Assembly: GCA_036004685.1 (NCBI GenBank)
Contig: DASYRE010000043.1
Location: forward strand, 1 to 64,000
Direction of reading: 5' to 3'
DNA: 64,000 bases
DNA from: Candidatus Polarisedimenticolia bacterium
GTDB lineage: Bacteria > Acidobacteriota > Polarisedimenticolia > Gp22-AA2 > AA152
Shown here: piece by piece, positions 29,499 through 38,666 of the stretch
Layout of the letters: every line of letters begins with the position of its first letter
How positions within the stretch are numbered: the first letter of the stretch is position 1
The notes under the pieces: model-generated
Seen by the model: the letters and a program-made list of their open reading frames with translations, nothing else
Told to the model about the DNA's origin: nothing
Database searches by the model: none
Translations under genes and position numbers: made by a program

Positions 29499-30156
29499 GG
29501 TCCGTCCTCGAGACGACGACCTCGTGCTCTCCGGCCGCCCGCAGCAGGCCCGCCGGCACCGTCCACGAGATGCGGCCCAGCGCATCAGGCGGACCGACCG
29601 AGTCGGCGCGGGCGAGAACTTGTCCGCCGGCATCCACCAGCTCGGCCGAGTACCTGGCCTCCGGGCTGACCGGGACGAGGAATGCAAAGGTCAGCGAACG
29701 GTCGTTGAGGCGCGACGGCAGAGTCGGCGCATGGCCGTCACCCCGGTCGGGGCCGTTCCCGAGATCCAGGAAGTACGGCTCGGCGAATCGATCGGGCGGT
29801 CCGCCACCCGGCCTCAAGCGGGGCCAGAGGCCGGCCGCGATCAGGAGGATCACGGCGGCGGCCGCGAGCCAGGAGGCCCGCCTGACGGTGATGGACCGGA
29901 CTGCCACGCGTTCCGGTGCAGACCGCGCGGATTCCCCTGAGGCCGCGGGCGCCACGGCCTCCGCCCCATGCGCCTCGACGGCCCGGGCCAGGAGCAGGAG
30001 AACATTCAATTCGCGCCGGCAATCGGCGCACCGGTCGAGATGGGCGCGCACGCCCGCCGCCTCGTCCTCCTCCAGGCTGCCGTTGACGTAAAGGGGAAGA
30101 AGCCCCTGCGCGGACCGGCATCCAGGATGGACCAGGAAACGCGTTCCGAGCCTCAC
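29419..30156 (-). CDS. Zinc-finger anti-sigma factor with one transmembrane helix
   Basis: 245 residues. The N-terminal cytoplasmic part has the HxxxCxxC zinc-binding anti-sigma motif in RAHLDRCADCRREL. One transmembrane helix (WLAAAAVILLIAAGLWP, about 95-111) leads to a periplasmic beta-rich domain of about 130 residues with no family I can name (YSAELVDAGGQVLARAD, HEVVVSRTDHAGERRIYRYP). Its GTG start overlaps the sigma gene stop as GTGA, so the two are made in step. It should hold the ECF factor inactive at the membrane. Confidence 0.88.
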   Translation of the reverse strand: MRLGTRFLVHPGCRSAQGLLPLYVNGSLEEDEAAGVRAHLDRCADCRRELNVLLLLARAVEAHGAEAVAPAASGESARSAPERVAVRSITVRRASWLAAAAVILLIAAGLWPRLRPGGGPPDRFAEPYFLDLGNGPDRGDGHAPTLPSRLNDRSLTFAFLVPVSPEARYSAELVDAGGQVLARADSVGPPDALGRISWTVPAGLLRAAGEHEVVVSRTDHAGERRIYRYPFRVGPPTAGEDRTVP

Positions 30157-30719
30157 GTTCGATCCTTGGTTGCCGACATCAGCTCGGACCAGCGCCGCAA
30201 CAGGCGCGACCGGCTGCGGAAGACCCTCGCCTTCACGGTTCCCTCTCTGACACCGAGCAGGTCCGCCACCTCGGCATACGAAAGGTGCTGCGCGAAGACG
30301 AGGTCGATGAGGCGCCGATCTCGCTCCGGCAGGACCTCGAGCAGCTTCGACAGGAGATCCCGGTTCATTACTCCCGCCGGCTCATCGAGCGCCGGCATGG
30401 CCGGGCCGTCGGCCGCGAGGCGGCCGCCCCTCTCCCGATGCCGATAGGCCCGGCGCGCGAGGTCGATGGCGGCGTTGCGGCTGATTCGGTGCACATAGGT
30501 GCGCAGCGACGACTCCCCGGCGAACCGGCCGCCACGAAGGTTCGTGACGATACGCAGCCGGATCTCCTGTTTGAGGTCCTCCCACTCCTCGCGCAGCGAC
30601 CGGAAGCCGTCTCGCAGGGCGAATTCGATCCAGCCATCCACGACACGCGCGGCTTCGCGATCCCCTCGCAGGAAGGCCTCGATCAGACGCGCCTGATCCG
30701 CGTCGGGCGGCATCGACAC
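30153..30719 (-). CDS. ECF-family RNA polymerase sigma factor
   Basis: 188 residues with region 2 (EWEDLKQEIRLRIVTNL, LRTYVHRISRNAAIDLARR) and region 4 (LPERDRRLIDLVFAQHLSYA, EVADLLGVREGTVKARVFRS). The start GTG 30719 follows GGAGGAG by about seven bases; an ATG two codons inside is the alternative. It is the first gene of the sigma/anti-sigma/TPR-CHAT operon. Target promoters are not known; the operon itself is a usual first target of such factors. Confidence 0.93.
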   Translation of the reverse strand: MSMPPDADQARLIEAFLRGDREAARVVDGWIEFALRDGFRSLREEWEDLKQEIRLRIVTNLRGGRFAGESSLRTYVHRISRNAAIDLARRAYRHRERGGRLAADGPAMPALDEPAGVMNRDLLSKLLEVLPERDRRLIDLVFAQHLSYAEVADLLGVREGTVKARVFRSRSRLLRRWSELMSATKDRT

Positions 30720-30812
30720 TCACCACTCCTCCGCGAGCGCGGCGAGAAGAGAAATCGGTGAGCATCAGAGTACCGTCAACGCCTGGAAGGCGCAACGTCG
30801 CAGTGGAGCGGT

Positions 30813-33800
30813 TCAGAGATTCACGCGCACTTCCACTGAAAACGCGCCTTCCCAGCCGCCCTGGTTGCGGGCGGCCACGCGATAGTAGTACGTCCCTCCA
30901 GGAGTCAGGTTCTGATCGAGGTACGTGAGGTTGTTCGCCACCCCGATGCGCGCATAGGGACCTCCTGGGGCCAGACTGCGGTAGACGACGTAGTCCACGA
31001 CGTCCGGCTCGGGGCTCGCGCTCCAGTTGAGGCGGGCGCTCTTGTTCGTGGCGCGCGCGCCGGTCAGGTTGGCGACGGCCACCGGGAAGAGCTTCGCCGT
31101 CGCCGCATAAAGGTCGGTCGCGCCGCGCCAATCTTGCCAGACGATGCGATCTCCGGAAACCGCCGGCTGGTACTGGGCCACCTCCCCATTCGACACCTGA
31201 TAGCTGAGCCCGGCCGAGAGGTCGCGGGCGCGGATGTTCCAGTTGGAAAAGTAGCCTCCTCCAAAGTCGGTCCGCTGGGTCCAGACCACGAGGTCGCCCG
31301 ATAGGTCGAGGTCGATGCGCATCTCTCCCGGTCCCGCCGGAACAACGCTCTCAAGACCCGTGCCCAGGTCGTGGACGAACACGGTCGCTCCATCCATCCC
31401 GATCCAGGCTGCCCGCGTTCCCGAAAGTGCGGGATCCCGACCGTCCCCGATGACGAGGTCCTGCCCGGTCGTGAGATCGCGCAGGTGGATCCCTCCAGCT
31501 CCGGCATAGACGATCCGATCACCGTCGATATCGTACTGACTCGCGGTGCCGAGCGGCGTCACCTGCCGCGTGGTGAGATCCATCAGGCTCAGCTCGCCGG
31601 AACCGTACGGGTTGTTAAAATCGTAGTACGAGGCCGGCGCCTTGAACAGCACGCGATTGCCCCCGATGACCGGAAACACATAGTGCTGGGTGAAAGCGGG
31701 GTAGGGCGTCAGAAGCTCCTCCTGGCCCGTGATCATCGTCGCCGTGTCGAAGCGATAAATGTCCAGCTTGCCGTTGCGCGTGTCCTGCCAGACGATCTGG
31801 GTTCCCGAGTTGGTCGGGTTGAGCTGATTGTTCGGGTTGGCGGTGAGGACCGCGTCGAAAGAGATCGCCCTCTCCACTCCGGTCGCGAAGTCGTAGGCAT
31901 AGATGTCGCCGTTCGGGAAAGTCAGCTCGTTGCGGTGGTCTTCCCAAACGACGATGCCGCCCGACATCGACGGATTGAGCTGTTGCCCGGCGGCGGTAAT
32001 CAGCGGGCTCTCGGCGAACGAGGTCCGCGTCGTGATGCCGAGCTGGGCGGCGTGCCGGTTGTTGGCCTCGGTGAGCTCCGCGATCGTGCCGGCGCGATCG
32101 GCGAAGCCGACGAGAGCGCGCACGCCCGCGCTGGGGAAAGTGGGGTAGGCCGTGAAGGTCTGCGACGTTCCAGCCGGCAGTGAGGCCACCGACCAGGCGC
32201 GGAGCAGAACGCCCCCGAGCGCTGGGTCGCCGTCGAACAACTCCACGCTCACATTCTGGGTTCCGACCAATCCGAGGTTCTCCACTTTGACGTCGACGGC
32301 CGCCGGGCCGCCGACCGCCGCCACCGGCTTCTGAGGGGCGACCTGGACGCGTAATTCCGGCATGGTCTGGGCGTTCCCGGCGGCATTGACCGCAAGCTCC
32401 GCGTTGACCCGCCCGTACCCCGAATAGACGTCGAAGCCGGGGGCGCCGAGATCGACGGCCGTCCCCTCTACGATCGCGCGCACCAGGCCGTTGCTCGCCG
32501 CCGGCTGCCGCGACAGGACCAGGGCCGCCACTCCCGCGGCGTGCGGCGATGCCATGCTCGTTCCACGCAGACGGGAATAGCCGCCGAATATCTGCAGGGA
32601 CAGGATGTTGACGTAAGTCTCCTGCGTGTCGAGCGGATCGAAGCTGCCGCCTCCCGGCGCAGCCACGTCGATCACCTCGCCCCAGCTGGAGAAGTCGGAC
32701 TTGACGTCGTTCTGGTCGGTCGATGCGACCGCCATCACCTCCGGGTGCGTCGCCGGGGAGAACCCGGCGGCATCGGTGTTGCTGTTCCCGGCCGCCGCCA
32801 CCAGGACGGCCCCGAGGGCGTAGGCATCGGCCACCGCGTCGGCGGTCACCTGGTTCGCGGGTCCCCCCCAGCTCATGTTGACGACGTCGGCCCCGTTCTC
32901 GGCGGCATAGATGATGCTCGCCGCTCCGTCCGCCGTCGAGCCAAAACCCTGATCGTCCAGGAACTTGATCGGCATGATCCGCGCCTGGTGCGCCACTCCG
33001 ACGATGCCGAGCGCATTGTTCCCTTCAGCCGCGACGGTCCCCGAAACGTGGGTCCCGTGGTAGTGGTCGTCGGCGGGGTCGTTGTCGAGATTTTGGAAGT
33101 CCCAACCGCGCAAGTCGTCTACGTACCCATTGTGATCGTCGTCCCGGCCGTTGAAGTCGGAGGCGTCGACGACGCCGTTATGATTCCGATCCTCCCCCGG
33201 GTTCACCCAGACGCGGTTCCGGATGTCCTCGTGGTTGTAGTCGAGGCCGGTGTCGATCACGGCGACGACGACACCCTGGCCGGTCGCCTGACTCCATGCC
33301 ACGTCGGCACGGATCTTCTTCACCCCCCAGAGGTCCGCATAGGGTTGGCCCCAAGATCCCGAGGACGAGTAGTAGGGATCGTTCACGATGCTGGCCTGCA
33401 TGAGGAAATTGGGCTCGGCGTACTCGATCCCGGGGTCCTGCCGCAGATCGTGTACCGCGCGGAGGACGTCGGCTTGGCCGCCGAGCGTGACCCTATAGAT
33501 CCGGTCGAGTCCCGGCTGGCGCGACAGACCGGGCGCTCTCGCGGCCCGCGCCGGGTTGCGCCGGTCAATCTCGGCCCGATCGAGGAGGAGGGGGAAGAGC
33601 CGGTCGGTCCGGGTCCCGGGATGGCGGGTCTCCAGGGCGCGCAGCGCGGCGGAGGCGGCCGGTTCGACCCCTTCCTTCAGCTTGACGATCAGCTCGCCCG
33701 CTACGAATTTCGGGCCGTCGCCCGGCACAATATCCTTGTTTTTGTTCGGCCCGATGCCCCCCAGCGTCGAGATGGGAAGGACCAGCAAGAGCGGAAGGAA

Positions 33801-33833
33801 CACCAGGACCCACAGCCGCGACTTCGATCGCAT
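30813..33833 (-). CDS. Secreted subtilisin-like (S8) serine protease with beta-propeller and fibronectin-type tail
   Basis: 1006 residues. Signal peptide (about 1-25) and a propeptide with GELIVKLKEG precede the S8 domain. Catalytic Asp194 is in VAVIDTGLDYNHED, His259 in DHYHGTHVSG and Ser426 in RGTSMASPHAAG, with oxyanion Asn350. Two calcium-loop-like segments, DRNHNGVVDASD and DDDHNGYVDD, interrupt the domain near 215-240. A CARDB-like domain (about 475-600), TolB-like propeller blades (about 610-915, repeats such as IVWQDTRNGKLDIYR) and a C-terminal fibronectin type III domain follow. Start ATG 33833 has AGGAGGG six bases upstream. It acts outside the cell; monocistronic. Confidence 0.93.
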   Translation of the reverse strand: MRSKSRLWVLVFLPLLLVLPISTLGGIGPNKNKDIVPGDGPKFVAGELIVKLKEGVEPAASAALRALETRHPGTRTDRLFPLLLDRAEIDRRNPARAARAPGLSRQPGLDRIYRVTLGGQADVLRAVHDLRQDPGIEYAEPNFLMQASIVNDPYYSSSGSWGQPYADLWGVKKIRADVAWSQATGQGVVVAVIDTGLDYNHEDIRNRVWVNPGEDRNHNGVVDASDFNGRDDDHNGYVDDLRGWDFQNLDNDPADDHYHGTHVSGTVAAEGNNALGIVGVAHQARIMPIKFLDDQGFGSTADGAASIIYAAENGADVVNMSWGGPANQVTADAVADAYALGAVLVAAAGNSNTDAAGFSPATHPEVMAVASTDQNDVKSDFSSWGEVIDVAAPGGGSFDPLDTQETYVNILSLQIFGGYSRLRGTSMASPHAAGVAALVLSRQPAASNGLVRAIVEGTAVDLGAPGFDVYSGYGRVNAELAVNAAGNAQTMPELRVQVAPQKPVAAVGGPAAVDVKVENLGLVGTQNVSVELFDGDPALGGVLLRAWSVASLPAGTSQTFTAYPTFPSAGVRALVGFADRAGTIAELTEANNRHAAQLGITTRTSFAESPLITAAGQQLNPSMSGGIVVWEDHRNELTFPNGDIYAYDFATGVERAISFDAVLTANPNNQLNPTNSGTQIVWQDTRNGKLDIYRFDTATMITGQEELLTPYPAFTQHYVFPVIGGNRVLFKAPASYYDFNNPYGSGELSLMDLTTRQVTPLGTASQYDIDGDRIVYAGAGGIHLRDLTTGQDLVIGDGRDPALSGTRAAWIGMDGATVFVHDLGTGLESVVPAGPGEMRIDLDLSGDLVVWTQRTDFGGGYFSNWNIRARDLSAGLSYQVSNGEVAQYQPAVSGDRIVWQDWRGATDLYAATAKLFPVAVANLTGARATNKSARLNWSASPEPDVVDYVVYRSLAPGGPYARIGVANNLTYLDQNLTPGGTYYYRVAARNQGGWEGAFSVEVRVNL

Positions 33834-34135
33834 CACACCCTCCTGTCGCATCGGTGTTCGAGACGGGGGCGGACCGCCCCGATGCCAGCACGGTCGGATT
33901 GACCGGGCCGAAGGTTACGACCGAACGCGAAGTTTCTTTGGGAAACGACCGTAAAATGTCGCCGCGCCAGGCCTCTTTCAATCGGCACGCGGCTGGGTCC
34001 TTTCGAGATCCTCTCTCCGATGGCTTTCCCGAGGGAGCACGGCAATGGCCTTGGGCCATGCGGCTTAGGGCCGTTCCCTGCCTAAGAGGAGGACCTCGAG
34101 CGTGTCGGCTAGTTCATGGATTGAGAATTCGGATT

Positions 34136-34180
34136 GCGGAAGGATTCGAACCTGCGGAGCTTCTCACTCAATGTTTTCCC
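34136..34180 (-). pseudogene. Truncated tandem copy of tRNA-Ser
   Basis: The 22 bases AGGATTCGAACCTGCGGAGC plus TT are identical to the T arm and variable arm of the intact tRNA-Ser gene 74 bases to the right, and similarity continues for about 20 bases more (CTCAATG, TTTTC). The acceptor 3' strand and the anticodon half are missing. It is a decayed second tRNA copy or one end of an old attachment-site duplication. Confidence 0.7.
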
Positions 34181-34201
34181 CGGAAGGACCTCCGCGAAAA
34201 G

Positions 34202-34287
34202 TGGCGGAGGGAGCAGGATTCGAACCTGCGGAGCTTTCGCTCAATGGTTTTCAAGACCACCGCCTTAAACCGCTCGGCCATCCCTCC
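34202..34287 (-). tRNA. tRNA-Ser (TGA)
   Basis: Minus-strand class II tRNA: acceptor GGAGGGA/TCCCTCC, anticodon loop CTTGAAA giving TGA, long variable arm, T arm GCAGG-TTCGAAT-CCTGC, encoded CCA. A partial copy lies just downstream. Confidence 0.95.
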
Positions 34288-34310
34288 ACGATAGGGCGCT
34301 TCTTGTCCCT

Positions 34311-35459
34311 TCAGTCACTTGAGGATTGAGCACCCTTGCCAGATCCTACGGAAGGAGGGGCATCTCTGTCCACCGAGTGGCTACCGATGTGGACCCACGC
34401 GGGGAGAGGCATGAGAAAGCGATCGGCGAGAGCGTTGACGTACGGCTCGTAGCTCCGGCGCAGGTCTGACAGGCGCCGCGCCATCTCCTTGGAGTCGGAA
34501 GGGGGCTGGCCAGCTTCGGAGAGCAAATCGAAGATCCGTGCAAGATCCGAGGACGAGAGACGATCCGGGGACGGCGTCCGCGGATCGAGGTGAAAGACCC
34601 TGGCCAGGTCGATGACCGCGTGCCGGACCATCGCAAACGTAGCGCCCGCCTGCCAGTCTTCACCATCCCGGGCGCCGGCCATGCGCAGCGCGCAAGCATC
34701 GAGGATCGTCGTCAGGGCCCCGAGCCACGATTGATTCGCGTGCTGGGAGCGGAAATAGGCCAGGACGGGGTACGAAAGGTGGCTCTCCATCAGCTCCGCC
34801 GTCCAACGCTCCCACTCGCGCAGAAACTGGTCCAAGTGATGGAGATGGTCCCGGCCGTGGCGACGCAGCAACTCGCCGACACTCGGGGGAGAGCCAGCCC
34901 TGAGATCAAGCAGCGTAATCGGCACCTCGCGCTTGGAAAAGGCGCTGTAGAGAACGGGAAAGTACCCGATTACCAAAGCGAGAAAGCCGAAGCCGAGCCC
35001 GGACTCCAGAACGATCAGGCCGCGCGCCAGCGGCCCGCGCGGCGTCACATCGCCCAGCCCGAGGGTAAAGAAGGTCGTGCCGCTCAGATAGAGATAGGTG
35101 CCCAAGGAGGGCGGTCCGCCGGGCGTGTTCATGGTCGTGCCGAGAGACCAGTGCAGCACTCCGAACCCGAGCATCAGGTTCGTGCCCCACATCGCCAGAA
35201 GGAACAGGACCGAGAGGGGTCCATAGATGCCGAGGAAGGACTCGCGTCGCGCGCCCGGGCCGATCCGACGCGCGACGGCCGCCCAGGGCGTCCAGGTCAG
35301 CCGGTAGAACAAACGCGCCAGGCGCCAGCGGCGGGCTACTCGCCGGGGCAGGACGATCGTCTCGAAAGCGTCTCCGAGAACGATACCGATCAAGGCGATC
35401 GCGAGCAGAGCAACAGCGCAACGCATGAACATCGTCTCCAGCGGTGAGATCTCCTGCAT
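34311..35459 (-). CDS. Two-helix potassium-channel-like membrane protein
   Basis: About 382 residues. Hydrophobic helix near 12-32, a second near 80-105, then the pore region TTFFTLGLGDVTPRG with a TxGxGD-type selectivity filter, followed by the inner helix LIVLESGLGFGFLALVIGYF. The C-terminal 200 residues are cytoplasmic and helical, with no RCK/TrkA motif that I recognise. The start is uncertain: ATG 35459 is used, a GTG three codons upstream also fits. It lies 63 bases after the S9 peptidase on the same strand and may share its transcript. Confidence 0.78.
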   Translation of the reverse strand: MQEISPLETMFMRCAVALLAIALIGIVLGDAFETIVLPRRVARRWRLARLFYRLTWTPWAAVARRIGPGARRESFLGIYGPLSVLFLLAMWGTNLMLGFGVLHWSLGTTMNTPGGPPSLGTYLYLSGTTFFTLGLGDVTPRGPLARGLIVLESGLGFGFLALVIGYFPVLYSAFSKREVPITLLDLRAGSPPSVGELLRRHGRDHLHHLDQFLREWERWTAELMESHLSYPVLAYFRSQHANQSWLGALTTILDACALRMAGARDGEDWQAGATFAMVRHAVIDLARVFHLDPRTPSPDRLSSSDLARIFDLLSEAGQPPSDSKEMARRLSDLRRSYEPYVNALADRFLMPLPAWVHIGSHSVDRDAPPSVGSGKGAQSSSD

Positions 35460-35522
35460 CCCTCTCACGACGCCGTCCTGGCCGAGACGGGCCTGCGATC
35501 CCTTCCGGAGGCGCTCTGGCGG

Positions 35523-37466
35523 CTACCTCATGTGCCGATCGAGAAAGTCCGCGACGAGGGGGTAGACGACGAGGCGGTTCGAGAGCTTGACGATGCCGTG
35601 CCCTTCGTCGTCGAAGAGCTTGTATTCGACGGGGGCTCCGCGGTCGCGCAGGGCTTTGACGATCTGCTCGGCTTCCGTGTACGGCACGCGCGGATCGTTC
35701 TTCCCCTGGATCACCATGAGCGGCGTCTTGATGCGTTGCACCTTGCCCAGCGGCGAGACGGAGCGCAGGAAGGCCAGGTCGCGCGTCAGCGACCCGTACT
35801 CGACCTCGCGCAGCTTGCGCCGGTAGCCGGAGGTGTTCTTCAGGAAGGTCTCGAAGCTGGCGATGCCGACGGTGTCGACGGCCGCCGCCCACAGATCGGG
35901 GTAGAGCGTGACCGCCGCGAGCGTCATGTAGCCGCCGTAGGATCCACCCGAAACCGCGATGCGGCGCGGATCTGCCCCTCCCTCGCTCTTCAGCCACCCG
36001 ACCGCCGCCGCCAGATCCTTGACCGAATCCTCGCGCTTTTGCACGTCGTCCAGATGGGTGTAGGTCTTCCCATAGCCGGTGCTGCCGCGCACGTTGGGCG
36101 CGAGGATGGCGTAGCCGCGCGACAGGAAGTACTGGTAGACGGCGTTGAAGCCCGGTTGCTCCTGCGCTTCCGGTCCGCCGTGGACGCTGACGATGACGGG
36201 CATCGGCCGGTTCGCCTCGCCCACCGGCCGCCTGGCCGACCGGTAGTACCAGGCGGGAATCTGGCGGCCGTCGAACGTCTTGTACCGGATCAGCTCCGGC
36301 TCGACGAAGGAAGCCCGCGGAATCCCCGCCGTCGAGTTGCGCGTCACCGGCGTGAGCCGCCTCGTTTCCAAATCGTAGCGCCACACGTCGGCGTTGTAGC
36401 GCGAGCCGCTGAAGATGAACGCCAGCTGTCGATTGTCCGCGGAGAAATCGAGGCCGGTGACGACGCCTTTGCCGGGCAGCTCGAGGGGCGCTGCCCTGGC
36501 TTTCGACCTCGCCCGCGGCCCCTCCAAATCCTTCACCTCCCGGACGTACAGCTCGCTGAACCCTTCCCGGTTGATCGTGTAGGCGAACCGGCTCCCGTCT
36601 TGGGAAATCGCGGTCGCCGCCAGGTCCCAGGGCGCGTCGTCGAGCAGCGTGACTTTCTTGGTCGCCAGATCCATGCGGGAGAGCGAGTAGAACTCCCGCT
36701 TGTCGTTCGTACCGAAGAGGATCGAGCGGCCCGATGGGGTGAAGTAGACGTCGCCGAACTGCGCCGCCCCCCGATGGGGGGTCAGATGAGTCTCCCGCTT
36801 CGTCTGCGTGTCGACGAGATAGAGATCATTGTCCAGGCTCAGCTTCTCGTTGGCATGGGAGACGATCAGGCTGCGGTCATCGAACGACCACGCCAAGGCG
36901 CTGTTCGAGCCGTCCTGCCGGCGGACCAGCTCTTCGCGCCCGGTGCCAACGTCCATGACGTAGATGTCGAAATAGTCCTTGTTCCGCTGGTTCGAGGCGT
37001 AGCTGATCTTGCGGCCGTCGTGCGACCAGCCGCCGAAATTGTGCCGGACGCCAGGGGCGTTGGTCAGCGCCCTGGTGCGAGAGCCGTCGGTCGAGAGCCA
37101 GAAGAGTTGCGCGTTTTCATCGCCGCCGGAGGACTTGGCGAACAGGAGGGCGTCGCCCCGGGGCGACCCGCGGACGAAATCGACGCGATCGGCGTAGAAC
37201 GTCATCTGCTCCGGCCAGCCGCCCGCCGCGTCGATCATCCAGACCTGGGGGGTCCCGCTGATGTTGGTCAGGAAAGCGACCCGCTCCCCGCCAGGGGAGA
37301 AAGTCGGCGACGACGAGGTGCGTATGTTCAGATAACGGTCGATGGTGTATTGCTCGCTGCCGGCCTCGGGCGCGGAGTCCTGGGCCGGGAGGGGCGGAAG
37401 CGAAAGCCCCATCGACAGAACGCTCGTGAAGACGAGGCTGGCGGCGCGCGATCGCAGAATGTGCAT
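35523..37466 (-). CDS. Secreted S9-family prolyl oligopeptidase
   Basis: 647 residues with a signal peptide ending near LPAQDS. A seven-bladed propeller made of WD/TolB-like repeats occupies about 40-370 (PTFSPGGERVAFLTN, GWSHDGRKISYASN). The alpha/beta-hydrolase domain has the catalytic Ser in VSGGSYGGYMT, Asp in IQGKNDPRVP and His in FDDEGHGIVK. Members cleave peptides at the end of the protein or small peptides in the periplasm. Start ATG 37466 has a GGGGGAAG site. Confidence 0.93.
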   Translation of the reverse strand: MHILRSRAASLVFTSVLSMGLSLPPLPAQDSAPEAGSEQYTIDRYLNIRTSSSPTFSPGGERVAFLTNISGTPQVWMIDAAGGWPEQMTFYADRVDFVRGSPRGDALLFAKSSGGDENAQLFWLSTDGSRTRALTNAPGVRHNFGGWSHDGRKISYASNQRNKDYFDIYVMDVGTGREELVRRQDGSNSALAWSFDDRSLIVSHANEKLSLDNDLYLVDTQTKRETHLTPHRGAAQFGDVYFTPSGRSILFGTNDKREFYSLSRMDLATKKVTLLDDAPWDLAATAISQDGSRFAYTINREGFSELYVREVKDLEGPRARSKARAAPLELPGKGVVTGLDFSADNRQLAFIFSGSRYNADVWRYDLETRRLTPVTRNSTAGIPRASFVEPELIRYKTFDGRQIPAWYYRSARRPVGEANRPMPVIVSVHGGPEAQEQPGFNAVYQYFLSRGYAILAPNVRGSTGYGKTYTHLDDVQKREDSVKDLAAAVGWLKSEGGADPRRIAVSGGSYGGYMTLAAVTLYPDLWAAAVDTVGIASFETFLKNTSGYRRKLREVEYGSLTRDLAFLRSVSPLGKVQRIKTPLMVIQGKNDPRVPYTEAEQIVKALRDRGAPVEYKLFDDEGHGIVKLSNRLVVYPLVADFLDRHMR

Positions 37467-37641
37467 GCAGCTTCCCCCGAGGGTTTCTCCGGGACGTCGG
37501 CTCAGGATTACTCGAGACAGGCGTCACGACTGACGGTAAACTCTGGAGCGTCAGACTCCTTGACCTTCCGCCCGGCCGATTGAGGCATCTTAACGCGTTC
37601 GCGGTCTTCGGGAATACCCTCTCGCAGCCGCCAGCGACCCT

Positions 37642-38001
37642 CTAGAGGTCGACGAGCACTTTGAATCCGCCATAGATCATCCGCTTGGCGTCGAAAGGCA
37701 CCGCCTTCGGATCCATCATCGCCTCCAGGCGCGGGTCCTTCATCACCTTGGCGTTGACGCGATCCCGATGAGCCCGAGACCTGAACACGATCCATGAGAA
37801 GAAGACCGTCTCACCGCGCTTGATCTTGACGCTGCGGGGGAACGAGGTGAGCTTCCCCACCTTCACGTCGTCCGCGACGCATTCCCGGAACTCCAGCGCG
37901 CCGTGCTCGCGCCATATCCTTCCGGCCTTCTCGGCCATCCGACGATAGGTCGGGATATTCTTCTTCGGCACCGGCAAGACGAAACCATCGACGTAGGGCA
38001 T
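37642..38001 (-). CDS. DUF1428 (YbaA-like) protein
   Basis: 119 residues matching the DUF1428 family end to end: MPYVDGFVLPVPKKNIPTYR, WREHGALEFRECVADDVKVG, KLTSFPRSVKIKRGET, VFFSWIVFRSRAHRDRVNAK, DAKRMIYGGFKVLVD. The fold is a ferredoxin-like (ABM) dimer; no enzymatic role is established. Start ATG 38001 follows AAGGAGA by five bases. Confidence 0.93.
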   Translation of the reverse strand: MPYVDGFVLPVPKKNIPTYRRMAEKAGRIWREHGALEFRECVADDVKVGKLTSFPRSVKIKRGETVFFSWIVFRSRAHRDRVNAKVMKDPRLEAMMDPKAVPFDAKRMIYGGFKVLVDL

Positions 38002-38036
38002 GCAGTCTCCTTTGAGTCTAAGGTCGATTCCATAAA

Positions 38037-38666
38037 TCAGGGGCGCGTCTGAACGGACGCTCCCTGCTTCACGTGACGATCGAGGAACGTGAACACGTCC
38101 GCCTCCCACGTGGGCACGCTATGGAACAAGAAGTTGTGCCCCTCTTTGGTCGTCTTCCCCACAGGGGGATATACCTTCAGCTCGTGGGGCTTTCCCAACC
38201 GCTGCCTCTCCTCGGCGAGCGCCTTGCCCGACACCGTCGAATAGTCGTTCGCGGCGTGCATGAAAAGGACGGGGGCTGCGATCTTGCCGGCCGCGGCAAG
38301 GAGCCGCTCCCGCAGGGCCGGCGAGCGCTCCCAGCTGTAGGCGGCGCCGGCGTACACGACCGTCGCGCGCGGCGTCGAATCGCGTGCGGCGAGCAGCAGC
38401 GTGAGGGAGCCGCCGAACGAATGCCCGGCGACGGCAATCCGCTGGGCGTCGACCTCCGGCAGGCTCCGCAGGAACGCGAGGGCCGCCAGCGCTTCGTTCA
38501 TTTCGTCGTTCTCCAGCAACTGCAGCTGCACGCGGTTCCGGCCTTCCTGGCCCTCCGCGGCGAACGCCCGGTCCATGAGATCGCCGTCGGCCGTGCCCTG
38601 CCCGTCGGAGAGCCCGATGCCCTGCCGATGCAGGAAGAGGAATTCAACGATCGCTTTCCATCGGAT
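38037..38666 (-). pseudogene. 5'-truncated dienelactone-hydrolase-like alpha/beta hydrolase
   Basis: The open frame starts after a stop at 38667-38669 and reads WKAIVEFLFLHRQGIGLSDG, then the nucleophile elbow VAGHSFGGSLTLLLA, Asp in LFMHAANDYST and His in KEGHNFLF. All three catalytic residues remain, but the family's N-terminal strand, oxyanion region and any signal peptide are missing. The first ATG (38576) would delete the conserved HRQGIGLSDG segment. It is therefore either a decayed gene or one broken by an error near 38670. Confidence 0.65.

Noticed and set aside
33854-34294. Plus-strand frame of 146 codons
   Set aside because: It reads through the tRNA-Ser gene and its remnant on the opposite strand; no ribosome site.
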